Source: Dokdonia sp. Dokd-P16 (lineage in GTDB: Bacteria > Bacteroidota > Bacteroidia > Flavobacteriales > Flavobacteriaceae). From it: DNA of 64,000 bases. This document shows, piece after piece, positions 28,921-38,600 of the stretch. A program made the translations under genes and the position numbers. Within the stretch, counting starts at the first letter, position 1; the number at the start of each line of letters is the position of its first letter. The notes below the pieces were generated by a model. It was given only the letters and a program-made list of their open reading frames with translations, did not search any database and was not told the DNA's origin. The DNA lies in the NCBI RefSeq assembly GCF_003095655.1, contig NZ_CP029151.1, forward strand, positions 267,501-331,500, read 5' to 3'.

Positions 28921-29060
28921 TAAAAACTCTTTCTTGAAATCGCGTGCAAAAATACTGCTTTTTAATGTTAACACCATATTAAGTTTTCATCTACTTGAAA
29001 AGCTAAATATTTAATCACAAGCAGAAATAGAGCACAGCAGAAATTGTATATTCGCAAACT

Positions 29061-30077
29061 ATGAATATCTCTCAAATCACAACAACAAAAGAGTTACTTA
29101 AAGACTCAAAAAACATAGCTGTAATTCCTCATAAGAATCCTGATGGAGATGCTATGGGAAGTACACTAGCACTTGTTGCATATTTAAATGCAAAAGGTCA
29201 TAAAGCAGTTGTAGTGGCGCCTAATGAGTATCCACATTTTTTAAAGTGGCTGCCGGGTCATGACGATGTACTTTTTTACACATCTAATACAACTAATGCA
29301 AGGGATGCAATAAAAACAGCAGATCTTGTATTCACCTTAGACTTCAATCATTTTTCTAGAGTAGGAGACCTAGAAGAGGCGCTTGATAATGTCAAAGCTC
29401 CATTTATCATGATAGACCACCACCAGCAACCTGCAGATTATGCTGCGGTTACTTATAGTGATACTACCATGAGCAGCACTTGTGAGATGGTATATCACTT
29501 TATAAAAGCGCTAGGTGATGAGCAACTAATTACTGCAGATATGGCTAGCTGTCTATATACTGGTATCATGACAGATACTGGATCTTTTAGATTCTCATCT
29601 ACTACTGCTACTACTCACGAGGTTATTGCTGCTCTCATCAAAAAAGGAGCAAATAACGACCAGATACATCAGAATATTTATGATACTAATAGTGAGTCAA
29701 GATTACAACTCCTAGGTGTTGCTCTTAATAATCTTGTGGTCTTAAGGGAATATAGAACTGCTTTTATTACTATGACGCAGAAAGAACTAGATGACCATAA
29801 TTTTCAAAAAGGGGATACAGAAGGTTTTGTAAATTATTGTCTTTCGCTAGAGGGCATTATATTTGCTGTGATATTTATAGAACATAAAGCAGATAGTATT
29901 ATAAAAATGTCGCTTAGATCTAAAGGGGAGTTCTCTGTAAATGAATTTGCTAGAGCTCATTATAATGGTGGAGGACATACCAATGCCGCTGGTGGAAGAA
30001 GCGAGATAGCACTTGCAGAAACTATTGCTAACTTTAAAGAGTTATTGCCTTCATACAAAGACCAATTATCATCATGA
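29061..30077 (+). CDS. DHH phosphoesterase, NrnA-like
   Basis: 338 residues. DHH domain motifs: HKNPDGD (His24, Asp28, Asp30), TLDF, MIDHHQQ near 127; DHHA1 domain with GGGHTNAAGG near 305. NrnA-type enzymes degrade 2-5-nt oligoribonucleotides and dephosphorylate pAp, using manganese. First gene of an apparent three-gene operon: it overlaps gldI by 4 bp, and the next gene is 14 bp beyond. In flavobacteria this gene is often found beside gldI. Confidence 0.92.
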   Translation: MNISQITTTKELLKDSKNIAVIPHKNPDGDAMGSTLALVAYLNAKGHKAVVVAPNEYPHFLKWLPGHDDVLFYTSNTTNARDAIKTADLVFTLDFNHFSRVGDLEEALDNVKAPFIMIDHHQQPADYAAVTYSDTTMSSTCEMVYHFIKALGDEQLITADMASCLYTGIMTDTGSFRFSSTTATTHEVIAALIKKGANNDQIHQNIYDTNSESRLQLLGVALNNLVVLREYRTAFITMTQKELDDHNFQKGDTEGFVNYCLSLEGIIFAVIFIEHKADSIIKMSLRSKGEFSVNEFARAHYNGGGHTNAAGGRSEIALAETIANFKELLPSYKDQLSS

Positions 30078-30625
30078 GAAATATAATATTTCTGTTTTCT
30101 ATATTCCTTATTGTTTCATGCTCTGAGACAGTTGCTCGCAGACCAGTTTCTCAAAAAACAGGATCTTACGTAAAGACAGAAACTATCTCTCGTAACAAAG
30201 AGCTTATTGCCCAAGATGAAGCAGCTATTAAAAAATTTATAGCTAGTGATACTTTAAACATCTATAACCCTTCACCTAATGGTTTCTGGTATTCTTATAT
30301 TGCAAAAGATACATTAGGTAAGCAAGCACCTCAAGTGGGTGATCTTGTTTTGTTTAATTACAACCTAGCAACAATCACCGGTAAAGAACTTGTTACGCAA
30401 GAAGAACTGGGTAATACGGTTACTCAAATAGATCAAAGTAATCCAGATATTATAACGGGAATAAGAGAAGGACTTAAATTAATGAAAGAAGGAGAAACAA
30501 TGACGTTTCTATTTCCTAGTTATAAAGCTTACGGCTATTACGGTTTTGAAGATAGAATACCTAGCAATACACCAGTGCGCAGTACCGTTACTTTACTAGA
30601 AATAAAAGACCAATCAAACGAATAA
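30074..30625 (+). CDS. gldI: GldI, gliding-associated FKBP-type PPIase lipoprotein
   Basis: 183 residues. Lipoprotein signal with lipobox Cys16 (FLIVSC). A helical N-terminal spacer is followed by an FKBP-type domain from about 80 (VGDLVLFNYNL, the GLKLMKEGETMTFLFPS strand, YGYYGFEDRIPSNTPV). In Flavobacterium johnsoniae GldI is needed for gliding; as a periplasmic prolyl isomerase it is thought to help fold secretion or motility proteins. Overlaps the nrnA-like gene by ATGA. The window's giant T9SS cargo proteins could be clients, by inference. Confidence 0.9.
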   Translation: MRNIIFLFSIFLIVSCSETVARRPVSQKTGSYVKTETISRNKELIAQDEAAIKKFIASDTLNIYNPSPNGFWYSYIAKDTLGKQAPQVGDLVLFNYNLATITGKELVTQEELGNTVTQIDQSNPDIITGIREGLKLMKEGETMTFLFPSYKAYGYYGFEDRIPSNTPVRSTVTLLEIKDQSNE

Positions 30626-30639
30626 ATAAATCACAAACA

Positions 30640-31812
30640 ATGAAGAAAACAAGTATGTTATTAGTTGCAGTAATTTTATCACTCTTTTCATGTAATGATA
30701 AATATCCAGATCTAGGAGATGGATTATATGCAGAAATCATCACAGATAAAGGAACCATGGTTGCCGAGCTTTTTTACAATGACGCCCCTGCAACGGTTGC
30801 AAATTTTGTTGCGCTAGCAGAAGGTACACACCCTCTAGCAGATAGCACGTATGCTGGTAAGCCGTTCTACAATGGATTGACTTTCCATAGAATCATAAAG
30901 GACTTTATGATTCAAGGTGGTGATCCTACAGGTACAGGTTCTGGTGATCCTGGCTACAAGTTCTTTGATGAACTTACGCCTGAGCGTAGACATGACTCTG
31001 CAGGAGTTCTTTCTATGGCAAACTCTGGATATGCGACTAACGGAAGTCAGTTCTTTATTACACATAAAGCGACACCACACCTTGATGGTTATGACTCAAA
31101 CGGTAATCTTAAAAACTGTGATAACCCTAGAGTAAGCTGTCATACAGTATGGGGTAAAGTAGTTACCGGATTAGAAGTTGTAGATGCTATTACAGAGGTA
31201 GAACTTGAAGATCCACGTGCTGGAAAACCAAAAACGCCAGTAATTATCCAGCAAGTAAATATCATCAGAAAAGGAAGTGAAGTAAAGAATTACAATGCTG
31301 GTGAGACGTTTACAAATGAACTAGCGGCCTTTGAAGAAAACAAAGCAAAAGAAGCTGCCGAAAAAGCAAAGCAATTTGCTGGAAAGAAAGCTGAGCTTGA
31401 TGCAAAGAGAGAAGGAATAGAAGAACTTCCTAGCGGATTAGGAATTTACTTTGATCAAAAAGGAAAAGGAATAAAGCCTAATACGGGTCAAAAAGTAAGA
31501 GTAGAATATGCTGGTTTCTTTACAACGGGAGAGTTATTTGATACAAGTAGCGAAGAAGTAGCTGCTGCAAATAACAAACTAGACGACCGTAAGAAAGCTG
31601 CTGGACAATATAAACTTCTTGAAACAGTATATAGCCCAGAAGCTAGACTTATTGCTGGATTTAAAGAAGGATTACAATTAATGTCTATAGGTGATAAAGC
31701 AACACTATTTATCCCTTACCACTTAGGATACGGAGCACAAGGTTACCCTGGTGCAATACCGCCTAAGGCAGATCTTGTATTTGAAATTGAACTTGTAGAG
31801 ATTGTAAAGTAA
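30640..31812 (+). CDS. Cyclophilin-FKBP fusion lipoprotein
   Basis: 390 residues combining two unrelated prolyl-isomerase folds. Lipobox Cys18 (LSLFSC). Cyclophilin domain at about 28-215 with F-H-R-I-I-K-D-F-M-I-Q-G-G-D and G-S-Q-F-F-I-T. A charged Ala/Lys linker, probably helical, at about 225-260. FKBP domain at about 275-390 with V-E-Y-A-G-F-F, G-F-K-E-G-L-Q-L-M and YHLGYGAQGYPGAIP. It would act as a periplasmic foldase anchored to a membrane. Follows gldI by 14 bp and ends the operon with a strong terminator. Confidence 0.9.
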   Translation: MKKTSMLLVAVILSLFSCNDKYPDLGDGLYAEIITDKGTMVAELFYNDAPATVANFVALAEGTHPLADSTYAGKPFYNGLTFHRIIKDFMIQGGDPTGTGSGDPGYKFFDELTPERRHDSAGVLSMANSGYATNGSQFFITHKATPHLDGYDSNGNLKNCDNPRVSCHTVWGKVVTGLEVVDAITEVELEDPRAGKPKTPVIIQQVNIIRKGSEVKNYNAGETFTNELAAFEENKAKEAAEKAKQFAGKKAELDAKREGIEELPSGLGIYFDQKGKGIKPNTGQKVRVEYAGFFTTGELFDTSSEEVAAANNKLDDRKKAAGQYKLLETVYSPEARLIAGFKEGLQLMSIGDKATLFIPYHLGYGAQGYPGAIPPKADLVFEIELVEIVK

Positions 31813-31832
31813 TACAAACATTACAGCCTATT

Positions 31833-31867
31833 AAAAAAGCTAGCCATCGTAGATGGCTAGCTTTTTT
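31833..31867. terminator. Bidirectional terminator
   Basis: AAAAAAGCTAGCCATC / GATGGCTAGCTTTTTT, 16-bp arms, 3-nt loop, T/A-runs on both sides. It separates the converging PPIase and pepD genes. Confidence 0.92.
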
Positions 31868-31899
31868 TTTATCTTATACTTTCAAGAAGTAATCAGCTG

Positions 31900-33363
31900 T
31901 TAAGCTACTGGTATATCTTTTAATATTTCTATTACAAAATCCCAGTACTTTTGAGCACTAGAGATGCTTGCTCTTTCATCTGGAGAATGCGCTCCCTTAA
32001 TAGTAGGTCCAAAGGAAATCATATCCATCTCAGGATAATTCTGACCTAAGATACCACATTCAAGTCCTGCGTGACAAGCCGCTACATGTGGATTCTCATT
32101 ATTGATCTCTTTATATTTTGCTTCTAGCACCTTTAAGATAGGACTCGCCATGTTAGGAGCCCATCCTGGATAATCACCAGAAAGTACTACGTCAAAGTTT
32201 GCAAGTTCAAACGTAGCTGTAATAGCATTTGCGAGATCATCCTTTGTGCTATCTACAGATGAGCGTGTAAGACAACCTATTTTTATAGATCCATCTTTTA
32301 CAATCACTCTAGCTATATTATTAGAAGTTTCCACTAGATTTTCTATCTCTGGGCTCATTCTATACACCCCATTATGAGCAGCACTTATCGCTTTAATAAG
32401 CTCTTGTTGAGCTTCCATGTTCATTACATTATCAGGGAGATCTGTTTTCTCTGCGGTAATACTAAGGTTTTCTTCTAGCGAATTGTACTCTACTTGAATA
32501 GCACTTGCCACATCCTGAAAATCTGCTTCAAAAGCTGCCAGTTGATTCTCATCTACTGCAATGATAGCTACGCTTTCTCTTGGGATTGCATTTCTCAAGC
32601 TACCACCATCAATGCTTGAAATACGTATATCAAAATTTTCTGATGCACTGCGCAATAAGCGGTTCATCATTTTATTTGCATTACCAAGTCCCTTAATGAT
32701 ATCCATTCCAGAGTGACCTCCATTAAGTCCATTTACACTAACTTTATAAGCTACAAGACCATCATCTATTCCTTCTTCTGGGTAATTGCGAGTAGCTGTG
32801 ATATCTACACCACCTGCACAACCTACACCTATCTCGTCATCTTCTTCTGTATCTAGATTAAGTAAGATGTCACCTTTAAGAATTCCTCCTTTAAGACCCA
32901 TCGCCCCAGTCATCCCAGTTTCTTCATCTATAGTAAATAAAGCTTCTATAGCTGGATGCTCTATGGTAGTACTTTCAAGTACTGCCATTATTGTCGCCAC
33001 TCCAAGACCGTTATCTGCTCCTAGTGTCGTTCCTTTTGCACGTACCCAGTCACCATCTACATACATCTCGATACCCTGATTGTCAAAATCAAACTCGGTG
33101 TCATTATTTTTCTGATGTACCATGTCAAGATGCGACTGCATCACAATCATTTTCTTGTTCTCATGACCAGCAGTGGCAGGTTTTCTTATGATTACATTAC
33201 CTACTTCGTCTTCTATCGTTTCTAAACCTAAGTTTTTACCAAAGTCTTTCATAAACGCAATGACGCGCTCCTCCTTTTTTGAAGGACGAGGCACAGCATT
33301 AAGATCTGCAAATTTATTCCAGAGCGCCTTTGGGGCTAGATTTCTTATTTCTTGATTATCCAT
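31900..33363 (-). CDS. pepD: Aminoacyl-histidine dipeptidase, M20 family
   Basis: 487 residues, cytoplasmic (no signal). Metallopeptidase M20C motifs: MQSHLDM with His78 and Asp80, bridging Asp117 in TLGADNGLG, general-base Glu pair in TIDEETGMTG near 147, and a late metal His in KGAHSPDER. It hydrolyses Xaa-His and other dipeptides such as carnosine with two zinc ions. It lies 43 bp after pssA on the same strand, so co-transcription is likely. Confidence 0.94.
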   Translation of the reverse strand: MDNQEIRNLAPKALWNKFADLNAVPRPSKKEERVIAFMKDFGKNLGLETIEDEVGNVIIRKPATAGHENKKMIVMQSHLDMVHQKNNDTEFDFDNQGIEMYVDGDWVRAKGTTLGADNGLGVATIMAVLESTTIEHPAIEALFTIDEETGMTGAMGLKGGILKGDILLNLDTEEDDEIGVGCAGGVDITATRNYPEEGIDDGLVAYKVSVNGLNGGHSGMDIIKGLGNANKMMNRLLRSASENFDIRISSIDGGSLRNAIPRESVAIIAVDENQLAAFEADFQDVASAIQVEYNSLEENLSITAEKTDLPDNVMNMEAQQELIKAISAAHNGVYRMSPEIENLVETSNNIARVIVKDGSIKIGCLTRSSVDSTKDDLANAITATFELANFDVVLSGDYPGWAPNMASPILKVLEAKYKEINNENPHVAACHAGLECGILGQNYPEMDMISFGPTIKGAHSPDERASISSAQKYWDFVIEILKDIPVA

Positions 33364-33406
33364 TTTCTATGTTTTACACAAAGATAATGGCTACATATCT
33401 GAAAGA

Positions 33407-34129
33407 CTACGCTTGCTCTTTAAAAACAATAGAAAGAAGGATGTACAGAATGATGATGATAGGTATTCCTAAAAACTGGAAAAACACAAGCAGTAATACG
33501 CTTGCAAGTAAAAAGAGGTAACGCACTTTATTTCCTGCAAAAGACCAGTTTTTAAATTTTAAAGCAAATAATGGAAGTTCTGCATTGAGCATAAAACAAC
33601 TTAATGCGGTAAGTACTATAAGGACGTATGGATTTTCTAATAACGCTTTCGCGAAAGCGTACTCTTCAAACATTAATATAAGAGGTAAGCTTAGTATAAA
33701 CAAGGTATTTGCAGGAGTTGGAAGTCCTATAAACGAGTTAGTCTGGCGGTCATCTACATTAAACTTTGCAAGTCTATATGCCGAAGCCATCGTTATTGCA
33801 AAACCTATGTAACCCAAGTGAAAGTGCTGCTCTTCTAATGCCGCTCCCCAAGGAATACCGCTAGCATCTTCTAGCAGTTGATACATAACTACTCCTGGCA
33901 CAACGCCACTAGTAACCATATCTGCAAGGGAATCTAATTGTAATCCCACCTCACTTGAAGCATTAAGAATTCGTGCAAAAAAGCCGTCAAAAAAATCAAA
34001 GAAAATACCAAGAGCTACAAATATCGCGGCAAGCTCTAGACGATCATTTACAGCAAAAACTACCGCAACACAACCGCTTAACAGATTACCCATTGTGATT
34101 GCATTAGGAACGTAACTCTTTATAGACAT
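33407..34129 (-). CDS. pssA: CDP-diacylglycerol-serine O-phosphatidyltransferase
   Basis: 240 residues, about seven membrane segments. The CDP-alcohol phosphotransferase signature D-x2-D-G-x2-A-R-x8-G-x3-D-x3-D is complete (Asp45, Asp48, Gly49, Ala52, Arg53, Gly62, Asp66, Asp70). It makes phosphatidylserine, the precursor of phosphatidylethanolamine, in the cytoplasmic membrane. A perfect palindrome copy encodes YAFAKA in a loop between helices. Upstream is a 123-bp gap shared with the divergent PorV/PorQ-like gene. Confidence 0.94.
   Translation of the reverse strand: MSIKSYVPNAITMGNLLSGCVAVVFAVNDRLELAAIFVALGIFFDFFDGFFARILNASSEVGLQLDSLADMVTSGVVPGVVMYQLLEDASGIPWGAALEEQHFHLGYIGFAITMASAYRLAKFNVDDRQTNSFIGLPTPANTLFILSLPLILMFEEYAFAKALLENPYVLIVLTALSCFMLNAELPLFALKFKNWSFAGNKVRYLFLLASVLLLVFFQFLGIPIIIILYILLSIVFKEQA
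33644..33659. repeat. Palindromic repeat, perfect copy
   Basis: CGCTTTCGCGAAAGCG inside pssA, read as AFAKA. Confidence 0.95.
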
Positions 34130-34252
34130 TGTTTAATTTTTAGTAAAAGTATGGAAGAATTTTCGACTAATATAGGCTTGTGCAATATCTAGCTCGTTTT
34201 ATTGTTTACAATGTGTACTAAAAGTGGGATATTTGCCCCATAAATCCTGCTA

Positions 34253-35320
34253 TTGAAAAAATCACTATCTATACTATTTCTACTCATTTCAGTTACTGCT
34301 GTGTCACAAACGGTACGTAAATATTCGAATGAATTTTTAAATATTGGTGTAGATGCTGCCGCTCTTGGTATGAGTAATGCCGTTGTTGCAGGTACAAGTG
34401 ATGTAAATGCAGGCTATTGGAATCCTGCAGGTTTAGTCAATCTAGAAGATAATCAGATCTCATTAATGCACGCCTCCTATTTTGCAAATATTGCAAATTA
34501 TGATTACATCGCTTTTGCAAAACCTCTTGATGATAGAAGCGCCATTGGTATTTCTGTAATACGTTTTGGCGTTGATGATATTTTAAATACTACCCAACTC
34601 ATTGACGATCAAGGAAATATAGATTACAATCGTATCAGTCTATTTTCTACAGCAGATTATGCTTTTACGGTCTCGTATGCAAGAGCATTACCGCTAGATG
34701 GTTTGAATCTAGGTGTGAATGCAAAAGTGGTACGTCGTGTGATAGGTGATTTTGCAAACAGCTGGGGTTTTGGCCTTGATGTAGGGTTACAGTGGAAAAA
34801 AGGAGACTGGGATTTTGGAGTTATGGCTCGTGACATCACCACTACAGTAAACGCGTGGAGTATTGACGAAGATGAGTTTGCTACCATAAGCGATGCCGTC
34901 GAAGGTCAAAATCAAGATTTACCAGAAAGTACAGAAATCACCATCCCTAAACTTCAAGTAGGATTCGGTCGCCAGTGGATTTTTCATTACGATTACTCCT
35001 TACGTGCAGAGCTAGATATGAATTTTAGATTTGCTCAAACTAATGATATAATATCATCGTCTGCCGTAAGTGCAACACCTGCCTTAGGGCTTGAGTTTGG
35101 CTATGCAGAACTTGTTTATGTGAGAGCTGGCGTTGGTAATTTCCAAGAATTAACTGCTCTTGATGACTCCACGTCCATAGGTTTTCAACCTAATATAGGT
35201 GTAGGATTCAAGTACAAAGGGATCCATGTGGATTATGCACTTACAGATATAGGTGACCAAAGCGCTGCTATTTATTCTAACGTGTTTTCTGTAAAGTTAG
35301 ATTGGGAGCTTTTTAGATAG
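34253..35320 (+). CDS. PorV/PorQ-like outer-membrane protein
   Basis: 355 residues from a TTG start at 34253 (frame reads MKKSLSILFLLISVTAVSQ, a good signal peptide). The mature part has the D-A-A-A-L-G-M-S-N-A segment and N-P-A-G-L of the PorV/PorQ (UPF0164) beta-barrel family, with alternating hydrophobic strands to the C-terminal aromatic W-E-L-F-R. PorV shuttles T9SS cargo to the attachment complex at the outer membrane; PorQ is also needed for secretion in Porphyromonas. Which of the two this is cannot be decided by eye. It stands next to a giant T9SS cargo gene. Confidence 0.82.
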   Translation: MKKSLSILFLLISVTAVSQTVRKYSNEFLNIGVDAAALGMSNAVVAGTSDVNAGYWNPAGLVNLEDNQISLMHASYFANIANYDYIAFAKPLDDRSAIGISVIRFGVDDILNTTQLIDDQGNIDYNRISLFSTADYAFTVSYARALPLDGLNLGVNAKVVRRVIGDFANSWGFGLDVGLQWKKGDWDFGVMARDITTTVNAWSIDEDEFATISDAVEGQNQDLPESTEITIPKLQVGFGRQWIFHYDYSLRAELDMNFRFAQTNDIISSSAVSATPALGLEFGYAELVYVRAGVGNFQELTALDDSTSIGFQPNIGVGFKYKGIHVDYALTDIGDQSAAIYSNVFSVKLDWELFR

Positions 35321-35337
35321 CTTTTTCCTCTCCCTCA

Positions 35338-35464
35338 GGGCGTGCCCCTATCCTTCTTCCATTTCATTCTTGAAGTCTAGTGACCGGGCTATACGTTCAT
35401 ACGCTTCGTGATGCTCCGCTATCGCTACACAACACTGCAGGGTAACCACTACTATCCCTCACGC
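35338..35464 (-). repeat. Structured intergenic repeat, copy 2
   Basis: About 127 bp, same orientation as copy 1. On the minus strand it starts GCGTGAGGGATAGTAGTGG and passes through GTATAGCCCGGTC to GGGGCACGCCC. An internal imperfect hairpin sits around TAGCGATAGCGG. It fills much of the 305-bp gap between the PorV/PorQ-like gene and giant gene 2. Confidence 0.7.
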
Positions 35465-35571
35465 AAAAAAAAATAGACGGTATCCAAGAATTACATAGAG
35501 CTAAAGCTTGTTTAAACGCTAAGATTGCTTAGCAGATAACTGATTATTTCTATCCTAAATATCAATAGACA

Positions 35572-35604
35572 AAAAAGCCCCCAGTAACACATACTGAGGG
35601 CTTC
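35572..35604 (-). terminator. Giant gene 2 terminator
   Basis: Same hairpin and T-run as after giant gene 1, carried within the inverted repeat. It lies 22 bp past the stop codon. Confidence 0.88.
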
Positions 35605-35625
35605 TGTAATCAATGTATGCTTTCC

Positions 35626-38600
35626 TTATCTCTTCAACGTGAAGTGTCCGTTTACGGTTCTTTGTGTTCCTAGCCCGTCTACTTCTGTAAACTCTACGCG
35701 AAACCAGTAATCACTTGATGGCATAGGTTGTCCATTAAAAGTGCCGTCCCATCCAGCACCTACTGGGCTGATTTGCTTTAAGAGTTTTCCGTATCTATCA
35801 AAGATGAAAATCTTTGCATTTAAGTTTGGTGCCACTCCCAGTCCTATAATATTCCATGTGTCGTGGAAACCATCTGCGTTTGGTGTAAAGAATCTTGGGT
35901 AGTCAATTATCCCTATCTCTACTTCTGATACGCTACAGTTACCACTGGCCAGTCTCCCAAAAACAGTGTGTGTTCCTGGAGTTACTCCTGTAAAGGTAGT
36001 ACTGCTCTGGAAAGGTCCATCATCTATGGCAAACTCATATATTGAAGCTGCATCTGCTCCAGTAATATTAATGACTTCTACTGTGTATAATCCGCTATTA
36101 TTAAAAGAAGATTCTACTACGACCGCTTCAAAAACAGGTGCGCTCTCTGCGCTATACACCGCTTCTGCTACATAATCGCAGCTTGTACCATCTCCATAAG
36201 TAGCGGTAATCATCACTTGATAGGTGCCTGCTGCATCAATGGTCACCTCAGGATTTAGTGACACCAACGCGCCATCACGTGTCCAAGCATAACTATAAGT
36301 CACCCCAATCTGCGGACTCTCCACCGTACCATCAACGGTAAATGGATTAAGCGCTTCGCCTGTAATCTCATCTACACAAATCTGTCCGCCTTCATTAGTT
36401 AAATTGGTGTATGGTAACGGTTGTACAAATATCTCAAAATCTACTACCGTGCTACTCTCACAGCCACTTGCAGTGTTTACCGCTCTAGCATAAATCACCT
36501 GCGGATTCGTTGTGTTTTCAAAAGCACTAGGAGTTGTAATCGCATTTGTCATCGCCTGCGCATCTGCAAGGCTAGTATAATAACTTACGGAAGTAGCGGC
36601 TACGTTTCCAGTGATAACAGCGTTTTGCTGAGTAAGATCAAAAGTTGCCGTACTCTGCTCTGGTGCGATATTTACTCCAAAATCGTCTGCACATTGCACA
36701 ATATTATCCGCTGGGAATACCTCTGGGCGTGACTCTACCGTAAAGATGATGCTGGTAAAATTCACGCATCCCGTGGTCGCATTTTCTATACGCACAAATA
36801 ATTCTTGATTATCTGCCACCGTGTATGGCGAGCTAAGCGCTGCTGCATTTGCTGCCGCTTGCACCTCTAGTTCATGGTAAGTGATAATAAAATCACTGGT
36901 TACCTGCGGCGCAGCAAGTAATCCAGCCAAATCTGCGAGGGTCGTAAGATCTACACTTCCCATCGAGTCATCACCATCAAATTCTTCACAGAAGGTATAA
37001 TCTACCGGTCCAGCTTCAGCTAAGATCGGTAGCGGATTTACCACTACTTCAAAAGGAACGACTACAAAACATAGATTTCCGTCGCTATCGAAGTCACTGT
37101 TTCCTGGCACATCACGTTCTACTCTTGCGTATAATGTTTGGTTGCCAGTCACCGTATTGATAAACGCGGTCACATCTGCAATAGCGAGCGTGGTGTCTTC
37201 TGGGTTCGCTTCCGCGAAAGCGAGCTCTGTATACACCGTTACATTCACCGGTTCTGCTCCCGCAATCTGCGCGATAGCAGCTGTTAAATCAAATACTTCA
37301 AAACCATCTGTTGCCGAACCTGAACCTGCATCAATCACTCCGTCACCATCAGTGTCAATATCTGTGGTAGTATCACACACTTCTAGCGCATTTGGATTGG
37401 TATTTGGCGTTGGCAGTGGTAATACTTCAATATTAAAGGTCGTTCCATCACTACATCCTGCTGGGCTTGATACTACTGCCTGGATGGTCTGAGGATTTAA
37501 AACATTTGTGTACGCCGAAGGATCTGTAATAGGAGTTCCTGCGTTTAATGCAGCAATACTTTCATAATACGTCACCGTAAGCAGCGGATCACCACCAGTG
37601 AGACTCGCTTGGTTTACAGTTAAATCAAACACCGTAAAGGTGTCTGTATCATCATCACAAATCATGAGATCTAGATCGTCACCATTCGGGTTTGCCGTAG
37701 GTGGTGTCTCTACCGATATCTCAAAGGAACCGATGGCTGCACATATATTTGGAGAGCCGTCACTTACTTGCAAGCGTACCCAGATAATCTCAAGAGGTGT
37801 TATCTGTGTTGCTGTATAAGCGGTAGGGTTTACAATCGCATTGATTCCTAAATCAGCATCTGCTTGTGTATTATGGTAAGTAATGACAAGGGTTGCTGGA
37901 TCTTGCGTTCCTATAATCGCAGCCTCATTTTGGGTAAGGTCAATAACCTCCATTAAATCATTGTTATCATCACAAGCAGCAAGGGTTGCTAACGTTGCTG
38001 GAAGCTCAGGAATAGGGAATACAATAAGTTCAAACTCATAGATCTTCGTACAACTTGTAGCTGTGGTAGCATCCGTATCTTGTGCAACTACATACAGCGA
38101 AGTCATCCCTGAAATGTTATTATAAGGAACCGTAATATCTATCTGACCTGCTCCTGTATCTGCCGTTGCATTATCTAAAGTCTCATAAAAACGTAAGTCT
38201 ATATTTGTTACTGTTGCTAGTAAGTCGTCATTATACTGCTGCAAGTCAAAAGCTCCAAAGCCATCATTATCTTCATCACAAGCAACTGCTGCTGGTAAAG
38301 GCTCTCCAATTACTGGCAGCGGATTCACCTGAAGGTCTACCGTAGTTTGAGCACCACACATTCCTGCTTGATCACTCGTGACTAAGATAAAAATAGTCTG
38401 CGGACTTAATCCACTATTCACATAAGCTGTTGGAGTGGTAATAGCACTTGCTAAACCAGCATCTAAGTCTGCTTGTGATTCATAATAGCTAACACTTAAA
38501 GTGATATCTCCTCCAGTGATTAAAGTATCAAGGCTCGTTAAATCAAAACTTGTAATCCCATCAGTATCGGTGCCTACCAGTGCTCCTTCGCTATCACACT

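Noticed and set aside
14180-35625. The segment between inverted repeats as a composite transposon
   Set aside because: The repeats are coding parts of adhesin genes, no transposase or target-site duplication was found, and the contents include ordinary chromosomal genes such as typA, ndk and pssA.
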